This document shows positions 35,314-44,046 of a stretch of 64,000 bases of DNA, piece after piece. The first letter of the stretch is position 1. Each line of letters opens with the position of its first letter. A program made the translations under genes and the position numbers. The notes beneath the pieces are model-generated. The model saw only the letters and a list, made by a program, of their open reading frames with translations. It had not been told where the DNA came from and made no database searches. The DNA is from JBDKFK01 sp039798745 (GTDB lineage Bacteria; Patescibacteriota; Microgenomatia; UBA1406; GWC2-37-13). The stretch lies in NCBI GenBank assembly GCA_039798745.1, contig JBDKFK010000001.1, positions 47,300 to 111,299 on the forward strand, given 5' to 3'.

Positions 35314-36366
35314 ATGACGTTAACCGAGCTATCATTTTACAGTCGACGACTTATGCCAGCGGGGATCATCTCTGTACTTATGCTGATGATTTTTTTCTAC
35401 ATTTTTCAGATACTTTTACTCGTAACTCCTGATGTAGCTCCGGGCAAGCCGACACTGAACACTGTTTTTGAAAAAATCAAGATCCCTGACATCCCCGAGG
35501 CATCAAGATCTGCAAAGTATAAGTTTACCCTAGATACTATCGAAGGCCAGCCGGTCACCGCGACTTCTGCAGGATATGTATATTTTCTGCCGCCCTCGAC
35601 AACCAAACTTCAGTTCAAAGATAAGACATATCGTATGGCTCAGACGATCGGTATTGATACCGATGTCGTAAAGCATCAACTCATAAATCAGATTCAGTAT
35701 TTGTTCCAGGATGGTACTCAGAAACTGACTGTAGATATAACAAACTTTAACTTTTCCTATGACTACAAACTTGAACTTGATCAAGATATCCTCCCAGATA
35801 TAAAACCGCCGCCAAGCCAACCAGAGATCAAAAATACAGCAATAGATTTCCTCAAATCAATAGGAAGGTACCCCGATGAACTCTCGCAGGGCAAACTGAA
35901 TATTATTTATATGAACTTTAACCCTGCCACCAAAACTATTGATGTAGTTCAGGATCCAAAAGAAGCGAATATGGTAGAAGTTGATTTTTACAGGCCCGAT
36001 GTGCAGGCGTATCCAATTGTGTCACGCAAATATTTTAATAGCCAAAACTACGTAGTACTCGTTTATTACCGGAGCCTATTTAAAATCGTGAAAGCACAGG
36101 TGCAGTTTTTTGAAAAATCCTCAGAGCAGGTGGGAATGTATCCTCTGAAAACAGGGGATAAGGCATGGCAGGATTTTGTTGATGGCAAAGGATATGTTAC
36201 GGTTGCACCCGGCGGACAGAAAGACATCAAGATTAAGCAGATGTTCTTGGGCTACTATGATCCCGATATTTACCAGCAGTACTTGCAGCCGATATATGTG
36301 TTCCTAGGAGAAAATAACTTCGTAGGGTATGTGCCGGCAGTGGATGATGCCTGGTTAGATCAATAA
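35314..36366 (+). CDS. Membrane-anchored extracytoplasmic protein, function unknown
   Basis: No family recognised. The 350-residue protein has one N-terminal membrane helix (about 15-38). A large soluble region with mixed beta structure follows, rich in Tyr, Lys and Pro, including PPSTTKLQFKDKTYRMAQTIG and FNFSYDYKLELD. It lacks cysteines and obvious catalytic motifs. It converges with the DacA-like gene, leaving a 4-nt gap, so the two may share an envelope role, but this is only proximity. It has its own start after tRNA-Tyr, with no clear promoter or ribosome site. Confidence 0.6.
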   Translation: MTLTELSFYSRRLMPAGIISVLMLMIFFYIFQILLLVTPDVAPGKPTLNTVFEKIKIPDIPEASRSAKYKFTLDTIEGQPVTATSAGYVYFLPPSTTKLQFKDKTYRMAQTIGIDTDVVKHQLINQIQYLFQDGTQKLTVDITNFNFSYDYKLELDQDILPDIKPPPSQPEIKNTAIDFLKSIGRYPDELSQGKLNIIYMNFNPATKTIDVVQDPKEANMVEVDFYRPDVQAYPIVSRKYFNSQNYVVLVYYRSLFKIVKAQVQFFEKSSEQVGMYPLKTGDKAWQDFVDGKGYVTVAPGGQKDIKIKQMFLGYYDPDIYQQYLQPIYVFLGENNFVGYVPAVDDAWLDQ

Positions 36367-36370
36367 GCAA

Positions 36371-37285
36371 TCATTGTAGATCCTTCACGGTTATGTAGCT
36401 TACATTCTCATCAATCCATTTCACAACATTCTTTGTGTCACTAAAGCGATCGAGACTATTAAGTATTACGATAATAAATTCATGAGTACCTTTCTTGTAA
36501 AAGCTTATGAGATTCTCTCCTGCGATTTCTGTGTATCCGGTTTTTAGTCCTCCAATACCCTGTATCTCACCAAGGAGTTTGTTTACGTTTGTGAGTTTGT
36601 GAAATATCTTAAAGTCCTCGTCAGATATAATAATTTCTTTGGTGCTCACAATTTTTTTAAGGAGTTTGTTTTTGAGAAGTTCGCGGGAAGCAAGTGCCAG
36701 GTCATATGCAGTGCTATATTGCTGTGGGTCATCAAACCCCGCTGGATTTCTGAAATGAGTATCTTTCATTCCCATTTTTTTGGCTTTCTTATTCATCAAC
36801 TCAATAAAGGTATCATACCCATAAGCATCGGCAAAAGCGTACGCGGCGTCATTACCCGAATATACGAGCATTCCGTATAAAAGATTTTCAACAGTAATAT
36901 GTTCCCCTTTCACTAATCCCATAACCTGTCCTTCTTCTATAACCCGTTTTACGGTAATAACATCGTCCGGTTTGAACACGTCATACGCGACAAGTGCAGT
37001 AATAACTTTGGTCGTTGAGGCGGGATACAGATGTTTGTGTGGGTTTGTTGCTAACACAGGAGTAAACGATGGAAGGTCAACCAGATAAAGCCCTCCGGCG
37101 GTTGTTTCGGGTTTCGCATCAGTCCTGGTTATAGGTACAGGATTAATTTTTAGCGTTACTGCTTTTTCCTGTTGGAGGAATAATGCCCTGTTATTCGCGA
37201 ATATATTGAAGTAGATCGACTCTCCGGGATAGAACATGAGAAGGAATGTGACTGTACTGAATAAAAAGAAAAACTTTAACTTCAT
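36371..37285 (-). CDS. D-alanyl-D-alanine carboxypeptidase (S11, PBP5/6-like)
   Basis: These enzymes trim the terminal D-Ala from peptidoglycan stem peptides outside the cell. The 304-residue protein has an N-terminal signal anchor (about 5-20). The three active-site motifs are Ser90-x2-Lys93 in PASTTKV, Ser143-Gly-Asn145 in VYSGNDAA and Lys248-Thr-Gly250 in GLKTGYTEIAG. It lacks the C-terminal amphipathic anchor of PBP5, so the N-terminal helix probably tethers it. TATAAT lies exactly 6 nt upstream of ATG 37285. It supports a peptidoglycan cell wall in this organism. Confidence 0.92.
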   Translation of the reverse strand: MKLKFFFLFSTVTFLLMFYPGESIYFNIFANNRALFLQQEKAVTLKINPVPITRTDAKPETTAGGLYLVDLPSFTPVLATNPHKHLYPASTTKVITALVAYDVFKPDDVITVKRVIEEGQVMGLVKGEHITVENLLYGMLVYSGNDAAYAFADAYGYDTFIELMNKKAKKMGMKDTHFRNPAGFDDPQQYSTAYDLALASRELLKNKLLKKIVSTKEIIISDEDFKIFHKLTNVNKLLGEIQGIGGLKTGYTEIAGENLISFYKKGTHEFIIVILNSLDRFSDTKNVVKWIDENVSYITVKDLQ

Positions 37286-37297
37286 TCTACTATTATA
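37286..37297 (-). promoter_or_regulatory. -10 element of the carboxypeptidase gene
   Basis: Minus strand TATAAT (37297-37292), 6 nt, ATG 37285. No convincing -35. Confidence 0.55.
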
Positions 37298-37301
37298 ATC
37301 A

Positions 37302-38693
37302 TTATTTTATTACCTTTATTCCCAGTTCTTTAAGTTGGTCTGGAGCTGCTTCGGACGGGGCTTCCATTACAGCAATTTTTCCGCCTGAAGAAGCGGGGAA
37401 TGCCATTACTTCTCGGATAGAAGGTTCGCCCAATGCAGCCATTATGAAGCGGTCTATGCCAGGAGCGACGCCACCATGAGGTGGAACTCCATAGGTGAAG
37501 GCTGTGAGCATATGGTCAAACTGATGTTTCTGTTCCTCGGTAAAGCCGATGAGATCAAAGATTTTATTCTGAACTTTGCCGTCATGTATTCTTATGCTTC
37601 CGCCGCCGACTTCATAACCGTTCAGCACAAGATCGTGCTGGAGACCACGGACCTTGAGTGGATCCGTATCCAACAAGGGGATATCATCGGGGTGGGGTGA
37701 GGTAAACATGTGGTGGGATGGGGCAAACTTTGCCTTTCCCGATCCATGGAAGTAATCTTCTTCACTCTGTTCTGTAAAAAGAGGAAAGTCGAGAGTCCAT
37801 GAAAAAGCCAGCTCATTAGGATCGTTTTTGTCTTTGCGAAGATCAGGTTTGTCTGTGCCATAGTTTTTCATGGCATCTTTATGTTTTAAGCGTGGCCATG
37901 GGGACTGTGAAATATGTTTCTCGGGAAGTATCTCTTTTACCATGGCTGTAAACATGTTTTCTATAAGGACCAGAATATCTTCCTGAGTAACAAATGACAT
38001 TTCCATATCAAGCTGCGTAAACTCTCCATATGCCCGATCAGCGCGTGGATCTTCGTCGCGGAAACAACGGGCAATCTGGAAATATCGTTCTATACCTGCA
38101 ACCATCAGGAGTTGTTTATACTGCTGAGGAGACTGGGGTAGTGCGTAGAATTTACCTTTCTGAAGTCGTGATGGCACAAGAAAATCTCTTGCTCCTTCAG
38201 GTGTGGTTTTTGTAAGAATAGGAGTCTCAACTTCTATAAAGCGCTCGGCTGCTAGATAGTTGCGAATAAATGTTGTGATGCGGGATTTCGTTACAAGGTT
38301 GTAGGTCATTCGTTTACGTCGTAGATCCAGATAACGATACTTAAGTCTTATTTCTTCCTCTATTTCGTAGCCATCTGTATCAATAGGTATAGGGAGCGCC
38401 TCGGCTTTGTTTATAATACGCAGTTCCTTTGCCTCTATCTCTATACTTCCGGTCTTAATTTTGGGGTTAATGAGTTTTTCAGGGCGCTGTTTCACCAAAC
38501 CTTTTATCATGACCACATCTTCTGTTGAGAGCGCTTTGAATTCTTCTCCGCCAACTACCTGGACTATACCAGTACGATCACGAAGATCTATGAATACAAT
38601 TTTACGATGGTCTCGTTTGGTCTCCACCCAGCCGTATAGTTCGACTTCGCGGCCTATATGTTGTAGAGTGTCTTCGATAAAGAGTTTTTTCAT
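37302..38693 (-). CDS. aspS: Aspartyl-tRNA synthetase, bacterial type without GAD insertion
   Basis: Charges tRNA with aspartate. The 463 residues hold an N-terminal OB-fold (VELYGWVETKRDHRKIVFIDLRD is the anticodon-binding start), class II motif 2 in RYFQIARCFRDEDPRADR and motif 3 in GGVAPGIDRFIMA. Bacterial AspRS is usually near 590 residues because a GAD domain is inserted in the catalytic domain. Here DKPDLRKDKNDPNELAFSWTLDFPLF passes straight across that point. The bacterial HHMFTSP motif shows it is not the archaeal form. Start 38693 follows TTGCCA-N17-TATAAT by 9 nt. Confidence 0.93.
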   Translation of the reverse strand: MKKLFIEDTLQHIGREVELYGWVETKRDHRKIVFIDLRDRTGIVQVVGGEEFKALSTEDVVMIKGLVKQRPEKLINPKIKTGSIEIEAKELRIINKAEALPIPIDTDGYEIEEEIRLKYRYLDLRRKRMTYNLVTKSRITTFIRNYLAAERFIEVETPILTKTTPEGARDFLVPSRLQKGKFYALPQSPQQYKQLLMVAGIERYFQIARCFRDEDPRADRAYGEFTQLDMEMSFVTQEDILVLIENMFTAMVKEILPEKHISQSPWPRLKHKDAMKNYGTDKPDLRKDKNDPNELAFSWTLDFPLFTEQSEEDYFHGSGKAKFAPSHHMFTSPHPDDIPLLDTDPLKVRGLQHDLVLNGYEVGGGSIRIHDGKVQNKIFDLIGFTEEQKHQFDHMLTAFTYGVPPHGGVAPGIDRFIMAALGEPSIREVMAFPASSGGKIAVMEAPSEAAPDQLKELGIKVIK

Positions 38694-38731
38694 AGATGGC
38701 TAATTATATATCTTTAACGCGCTAATGGCAA
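38694..38731 (-). promoter_or_regulatory. Promoter of aspS
   Basis: Minus strand: TTGCCA (38731-38726), 17 nt, TATAAT (38708-38703), 9 nt, ATG 38693. Confidence 0.65.
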
Positions 38732-38741
38732 GAAGTCACTG

Positions 38742-40433
38742 TCATAACCAGTCTTTTGCTCTACCTCTCAGCTTTTCATTATATCCCCAGCGATCAACTT
38801 CCAGATTATATGCCACACATATCGTTTGTCCTTTTGTTAGCGTCGGATAACGGTCTCCCGCAGAGAATGCTATAAGTTCAAGGGGTGCATGAGTTACACC
38901 AGGCGTTTTAATAAATATCTTGAGATGCGTTTTGGTCTTTCCGAAGAGCTTGGCATCCACTATTTCAGCTTCACTATAAAACAGAGGCTGAGGGTTGCCA
39001 ATACCAAACGGTTCCAGCTTCTCAAGCTTTTGTACGAGTGAGAGTTTTGCTGCAGTGACCGGTATTTTAAGATCTGCCTCAATTACACGTACAAGATCTT
39101 CTTCCTTCAGAAGTTTCGCAGATTGTAGTGTTACCTGTTCCCGGAATGCGTCTAGCATCTCCGCTTTTAGAGTAAAGCCAGCGGCCTGTTGATGTCCGCC
39201 AGCATCAATGAGATAGTCTTTTAAACTACGAAGAAAGTTGGTGATATGAAAAACAGAGATAGAACGGGCGGATCCTTTAAGAAATCCATCACCCTGCGTC
39301 ATTACTATTACCGGTCTGCTATAAAGATCGACCATCTTGGAAGCAATAAGTCCTATTATTCCCTCATGCCACGATGTAGAGACAAGCGTTAAAACACGAG
39401 GAAGGTCGGCCTTTTCTCCCATCTGTTCCACCTGCTGTTTGGCCTCTACTATAGCTTCTTTAACAAGTTCCTGTCTATTTTGATTCGTCGTACCCATTTT
39501 GCTGGCAAGAGAGTATGCGCGCTCTTCTGATGTTGTACATAATAGCCTGAGTGCATCAAGAGCGTGCTCAAGCCTGCCTATGGCGTTTATACGGGGTGCT
39601 ATAACAAAGCCTACTTCGTACGGTGTTATTTTTTTCCCCTCTATTCCCGCTTCTTTGAACAGGTGCTTAAAACCCACTCGGTCCATCTGCGGAAATGCAG
39701 CGAGTCCGTACTTAGCGATACTTCTTGACGGTCCAATAAGAGGAACAAGATCTGCTATGGTTCCCACAGAAGCGATAGATACATAATCTGTCTCGAAATT
39801 TCGTTGCAAACGTTGCTGATTGTGAGGTGGCGCTTTATCTCCAAAATGTTCGTATATCATTTTGGAAAAAAAATATGAAACTCCGGAGCCGGAGAGCGCA
39901 GGTATATGGAAAATTGCCTCCGCGTCGAGGGGTATGAGCTCAGGTTTTAAATGATGATCGGTTATGATTATCGGAATACCTATTGATTTGGCATAGGTTA
40001 CTTTTTCTGCTGCCGCTATTCCATGGTCTACGCTTATAATAAGCGAAGGATTATATTTCTCACGGACAGAATCAATTCCTTTTATAGAGAATCCATATCC
40101 TTCATGCTTACGGTGTGGGACATACGGCATTACTTTAAAGCCCAAAAGATGTAAAGTTTCCCATAAAATAGTTCCCCCGGTAATTCCGTCAGCATCATAA
40201 TCGGTATACACAACAACGGTACCATCTTTTTCCTTTACGTTGGTAAGAATCTCAACTGTCTTTTGCACTTCATCCTTATACCCAAAATCGGCTATATTCA
40301 TAAGAAGCGGAGAGGGGGGATCTATGTAGTGTTCGACGTCTTCAATATTGCGTGATTTAATAAGCCGTTCAATTATTTCTTCATCAGTACGGCCGCCGGA
40401 CACAGTAAGTTCATCCTTAAAGGTTATTTTCAT
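38742..40433 (-). CDS. recJ: Single-stranded-DNA-specific exonuclease RecJ
   Basis: RecJ degrades single-stranded DNA 5' to 3' in recombination and mismatch or base-excision repair. This 563-residue protein has the DHH superfamily motifs: DYDADG (78-83), Asp136-His137 in ISVDHG and DHH (159-161) in ITDHHLKPE. Its DHHA1 domain carries GGHQQAAGFTL, and a C-terminal OB-like region follows. Length and motif order are standard. It is followed 48 nt later by aspS, and it starts 17 nt after rmuC on the same strand. Confidence 0.94.
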   Translation of the reverse strand: MKITFKDELTVSGGRTDEEIIERLIKSRNIEDVEHYIDPPSPLLMNIADFGYKDEVQKTVEILTNVKEKDGTVVVYTDYDADGITGGTILWETLHLLGFKVMPYVPHRKHEGYGFSIKGIDSVREKYNPSLIISVDHGIAAAEKVTYAKSIGIPIIITDHHLKPELIPLDAEAIFHIPALSGSGVSYFFSKMIYEHFGDKAPPHNQQRLQRNFETDYVSIASVGTIADLVPLIGPSRSIAKYGLAAFPQMDRVGFKHLFKEAGIEGKKITPYEVGFVIAPRINAIGRLEHALDALRLLCTTSEERAYSLASKMGTTNQNRQELVKEAIVEAKQQVEQMGEKADLPRVLTLVSTSWHEGIIGLIASKMVDLYSRPVIVMTQGDGFLKGSARSISVFHITNFLRSLKDYLIDAGGHQQAAGFTLKAEMLDAFREQVTLQSAKLLKEEDLVRVIEADLKIPVTAAKLSLVQKLEKLEPFGIGNPQPLFYSEAEIVDAKLFGKTKTHLKIFIKTPGVTHAPLELIAFSAGDRYPTLTKGQTICVAYNLEVDRWGYNEKLRGRAKDWL

Positions 40434-40450
40434 AAGTAATTAAAAGCATT

Positions 40451-41449
40451 CTATTCTAGCAGTTTTTCTTCTTCAATTTCTCGTGATAGCAGATTTGTTG
40501 AGTTCAGTTTTTGTCCAAGTGAGGTGAATACTTTTGATACCTGGCTGGTCTGATTGTAAGCATTGGTTATGTGCTTATTGAGAATCGACATTGCTTCATC
40601 TGCTTTTTCATAGTCTTTTTTTATGGCAGCAAGTATGGTAATAATCTCTTTAGCCTGAGACTGAATTTTTTGTCCTTCAAAAGACATGAGTATAGCTCTC
40701 ATATACGCATAAAAACTTAACGGTGATACGGGCAACACACGTCTTGTTCCCGCATAGTCATAGAGGTCAGCATTATTAATGATTTCGTAATATATCACCT
40801 CGGAGGGTATATACATAAGAGCATAATCAACAGTCCCCTCGCCGGCAAGAATATATTTGCGGGCAATATCCTGTATATGTTTTTTCACATCTTTCCCAAA
40901 TTCTTTTCGCATTTGTATGCGTTCTTCGTCAGTGGTTGCCTCCATGAGTCTACGGAAGTTCTCGAGAGGAAATTTGGAATCTATAGGAATAACACCTTGT
41001 GAAGTCTTTATAATTGCATCCACTTTTTCTCCGCTTTTGAATGAGAACTGCAGTACGTAGCTCGCCTGTGGCAAATACTGTGCCAGGAGTTCTTTTAATA
41101 TATGTTCGCCGATATTGCCTCTTAATTTAGGTGATTGAAGAAACTCCTGGAGATCTTTCATAGACCTGCCTATTTCGGAGAATTCGCCAATGCTTTTCTG
41201 TACATCGGCTATTACATAGGCTGCTTTATCGAGACGGTTGTTGAACATCTCCATATTGCGAGCAAGTTTCTGATCAACGCTTGATGTAGAAGTCTGTACC
41301 TGCCTACCCAGTTCTTTGAGCCATGATACAAGTTCATCAGAGTTGCGAGTCTGCGATTCGAGTCGGTTAAACCACTGGCGTATTATGTATAACGCTATGG
41401 CAACGGCAATTATGATGATAAAAATGGCTAAATATGAAGAGTCTATCAC
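40451..41449 (-). CDS. rmuC: DNA recombination protein RmuC homologue
   Basis: RmuC proteins limit DNA inversions and are thought to be nuclease-like. This 332-residue version has an N-terminal membrane helix (about 5-22), a coiled-coil stretch, and the restriction-endonuclease-like core with VDAIIKTSQGVIPIDSKFPLENFRR. The conserved D-x-K in PIDSKFPL is intact. The start is GTG 41449, which follows TATAAT by exactly 6 nt; no ATG is well placed. TTGACA lies only 13 nt upstream of that hexamer, shorter than normal. RecJ follows on the same strand, suggesting a DNA-repair pair. Confidence 0.9.
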   Translation of the reverse strand: MIDSSYLAIFIIIIAVAIALYIIRQWFNRLESQTRNSDELVSWLKELGRQVQTSTSSVDQKLARNMEMFNNRLDKAAYVIADVQKSIGEFSEIGRSMKDLQEFLQSPKLRGNIGEHILKELLAQYLPQASYVLQFSFKSGEKVDAIIKTSQGVIPIDSKFPLENFRRLMEATTDEERIQMRKEFGKDVKKHIQDIARKYILAGEGTVDYALMYIPSEVIYYEIINNADLYDYAGTRRVLPVSPLSFYAYMRAILMSFEGQKIQSQAKEIITILAAIKKDYEKADEAMSILNKHITNAYNQTSQVSKVFTSLGQKLNSTNLLSREIEEEKLLE

Positions 41450-41461
41450 GTAATCATTATA
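41450..41461 (-). promoter_or_regulatory. -10 element preceding the GTG start of rmuC
   Basis: Minus strand TATAAT (41461-41456), 6 nt, GTG 41449. TTGACA at 41480-41475 is 13 nt upstream, a short spacer. Confidence 0.55.
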
Positions 41462-41476
41462 CTGTACCTATATCTG

Positions 41477-42556
41477 TCAAACAAGTCCGCCACCGCGGAA
41501 TATTTTGGGTTTAAGCCAGTCCTGCGGGGTTTGGCCTTCTTTGGCATTCTCATTGGCTGGCAGAGGAGTTGCTGCGGGAGCCTGTTGCTGCGGCTGAGCC
41601 TGCTGAGCGGGCTGCTGGTTAGGCTGCGCTTGAGGCTGGGACTGATTTTTAGGCTGTTGACGGAATGGATTCTGAGGAGGTCTCATAAATGAGCGACGTT
41701 CCTGCTGCGGCTGAGCCTGCTGAGCGGGCTGCTGGTTAGGCTGCGCTTGAGGTTGAGCCTGTACCTGTGCTTGAGGCTGGTTTTGAGTCTGTGATTGCTG
41801 AGTATTAGCCTGTTGTCTGGCTGGATTTTTCTTAACAGCGCCCTGCTTGAGCAGGTTGGCAGCTGTCTCGAACGTTTCGGCGTTGACTGAGTAGGAAGAA
41901 AAAAAGTTAGTTGCCGCAGTAAGGCCTGTATAAAGGTTAGTGGCGATATCTTTATCGATTTCACAACCCAGTATCTGGAGCACTTTTATGGCTAACTCAG
42001 ATGTAGATGAGCTTGTTTTTATGACAAAATTTACCGTGCCGTACATGCCATTTATAAGGTGGCGATCGATATTTATGATTGGTTTACCCTGAAATTCCTG
42101 CTGATTTTCTGTGTACAGAGGTCCAAGGTTACTCAGATTGGGTGTATCTACGGTTATAATAAAGTCAATCTTGCCTCCGGCGTATGAATATTGCACCTTT
42201 GAGGCATCGAGTTTGGGCTGACCTTCACGGGGGGTTATGATAAGGTTAAACTGTGAACCCTGGATATTATAATCTACTTTATCAATAGATCCTTCAGTAT
42301 AAGGGAATGAAATGATGAGATTATCCCCTTTAGTAGCAATAGCGTTCTGTATTTTGTCGGCTCCAATAAGGTCATTTTCAGGCACGTTTGCGCACGCTAA
42401 GGTGACATTTTTGCCCTTTTTTGTAAGGCCTAAGTAGATTGCGGTAGCCGAGGCAAGCGCGTCTATGGTAGGATTGGCAGGTAATAGCACTACTCCGGCT
42501 GAGCCTTTATGAACGATATCCGCTAATTGTGTGGTGAGGCTATCTGTAGGATTCAT
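41477..42556 (-). CDS. Degenerate DHH/NrnA-like protein with Gln/Pro-rich repeat tail
   Basis: A 359-residue protein. Residues 20-220 follow the NrnA (oligoribonuclease/pAp-phosphatase) plan but key residues are lost. The usual H-x-x-P-D-x-D segment is NPTIDALAS (28-36), the DHH motif is IDRH (163-166), and VDTPN lies at 136-140. The SSSTSE element (182-187) is kept. Metal-dependent activity is doubtful. Residues about 250-345 are low-complexity Gln/Ala/Pro. A 50-nt exact repeat (41586-41635 and 41703-41752) encodes QAQPNQQPAQQAQPQQ twice. It follows infB by 4 nt, a site where NrnA occurs in other bacteria. Confidence 0.75.
   Translation of the reverse strand: MNPTDSLTTQLADIVHKGSAGVVLLPANPTIDALASATAIYLGLTKKGKNVTLACANVPENDLIGADKIQNAIATKGDNLIISFPYTEGSIDKVDYNIQGSQFNLIITPREGQPKLDASKVQYSYAGGKIDFIITVDTPNLSNLGPLYTENQQEFQGKPIINIDRHLINGMYGTVNFVIKTSSSTSELAIKVLQILGCEIDKDIATNLYTGLTAATNFFSSYSVNAETFETAANLLKQGAVKKNPARQQANTQQSQTQNQPQAQVQAQPQAQPNQQPAQQAQPQQERRSFMRPPQNPFRQQPKNQSQPQAQPNQQPAQQAQPQQQAPAATPLPANENAKEGQTPQDWLKPKIFRGGGLV
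41586..41752. repeat. 50-nt perfect direct repeat inside the Gln-rich tail
   Basis: Copies at 41586-41635 and 41703-41752 are identical over 50 nt and in the same frame. Identity at synonymous positions suggests recent duplication or gene conversion. Confidence 0.85.
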
Positions 42557-42560
42557 ATTA

Positions 42561-44012
42561 CTATAAGATAGATTTTACCACATCGCCTACCCTTAAGTCA
42601 AGTGGGGGAGAGAAGATCATACCGCCCTCTTGATCCTTCTTGAGCTCCTCAATAGTCTTGGCTCTGGTTTTAAGGGAAACCAGTCTGCTTTTTCCTATAA
42701 GATTTTCTCCACGGAACACATCCACGGTATCGCCCATATTGAGCTTGCCTTTCGTAGCTTTGACTCCATAAATCTTTTCTCCTTCGATGACGAATGTCGC
42801 AAGAATCTTGGCTTCACCTTTAAGGCTCTTTTCTTTCTCTTCTTTTTCTTTTATAAGCTGGGATACTTCGTGCAGTTCGTCAAGGAGTTCATAGATAATA
42901 TTATAAGTCTTTATGATTACTTTTTCCTGTTTAGCTAGTTCTTTTACTTCTTGATCAAAGTGTACAGAAAATCCGACTATAATTGATTTTGTTGTCTTAG
43001 CAAGGAATACGTCAGAACGGTGCACGTTGCCAACATTGCTTAGCACAATATGAATAAGCGGATTTTTGGTCAATGTATTGTTGATAGCTTCAAGCGAACC
43101 CTGCGCATCAGTTTTGACTATGAGATTGAGCTTCTTTTCAACTACTTTGTTTACCTCCAGGAAGCTTTTTATATCTGTTATCTTTTTTGAGTTATCCTCA
43201 AGTTTTGTTTCTATATCCGCTGGTTTCTGTGTAGTTATCATCGTTCCTACTTCCGGCATCTCTTCAAATCCCAGAATTTCAAAAGGTGTAGATGGTTCTA
43301 CTTGCTGTACGGGCTTACCAAGATCATTAACGAGGGCTCTGATTTTTGCTTTCTTCGTGCCTGCATACACTTCCATTCCTAGTTTTAAAATACCTTCCTT
43401 TATTACGGCGCTTGCTACTGCTCCACGTTTGTCCTTTTTTGTTTCAATAATGTAAGCAGTGGGGACGGCGGCTGGATCATAGGTAAGGCTGAGGTCTGCG
43501 GCCATAAGCAATATACTCTCCAGAAGCTCCTGTATTCCCTGTCCAGATTTAGCCGATATCTCGACTGTTGGCACTGAGCCGCCCTTATCTTCAGTCACGA
43601 CCTCATGTTTTAGGAGGTCATTCTTTACTTTATTAGGATTGGCATCGGGAAGATCGATCTTGTTGAGTGCTACTATGTATGGAATTTTAGCGTTTTTTAT
43701 ATGTGAAATAGACTCTACGGTTTGTGGCTTAAGTGAGTCTTTGGCGTCTATTATAAGAATAGCTATATCCGCGACATTAGCTCCTCGCGCTCGAAGCATT
43801 GAAAATGCCTCATGGCCCGGAGTGTCGATGAAAGTGAGCTTATTGGTAGCGTAGTCTTTTATATCTGTAGATATTTCATACGCGCCGATTCGTTGGGTGA
43901 TACCTCCGTGTTCCCGTGCCGCGATGGAACTTTTGCGTAATGTATCAAGTAAGGTTGTCTTGCCATGGTCTACATGACCTAATATAGTTACTACTGGTGA
44001 GCGAGGTTGCAT
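42561..44012 (-). CDS. infB: Translation initiation factor IF-2 (short form)
   Basis: IF-2 is a GTPase that brings initiator tRNA to the 30S subunit. The 483 residues start almost at the G domain: GHVDHGKT (12-19), DTPGHEAFS and NKID are all present. Domains II, III and the C-terminal domains follow. Typical bacterial IF-2 has 600-900 residues with a long N-terminal region; that region is absent here. It follows nusA by 34 nt and is followed 4 nt later by the NrnA-like gene, keeping the widespread nusA-infB arrangement. rbfA and rimP are not adjacent. Confidence 0.96.
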   Translation of the reverse strand: MQPRSPVVTILGHVDHGKTTLLDTLRKSSIAAREHGGITQRIGAYEISTDIKDYATNKLTFIDTPGHEAFSMLRARGANVADIAILIIDAKDSLKPQTVESISHIKNAKIPYIVALNKIDLPDANPNKVKNDLLKHEVVTEDKGGSVPTVEISAKSGQGIQELLESILLMAADLSLTYDPAAVPTAYIIETKKDKRGAVASAVIKEGILKLGMEVYAGTKKAKIRALVNDLGKPVQQVEPSTPFEILGFEEMPEVGTMITTQKPADIETKLEDNSKKITDIKSFLEVNKVVEKKLNLIVKTDAQGSLEAINNTLTKNPLIHIVLSNVGNVHRSDVFLAKTTKSIIVGFSVHFDQEVKELAKQEKVIIKTYNIIYELLDELHEVSQLIKEKEEKEKSLKGEAKILATFVIEGEKIYGVKATKGKLNMGDTVDVFRGENLIGKSRLVSLKTRAKTIEELKKDQEGGMIFSPPLDLRVGDVVKSIL

Positions 44013-44046
44013 ATGATTCTAGCCGATGTAAAACTTATGATGTATA

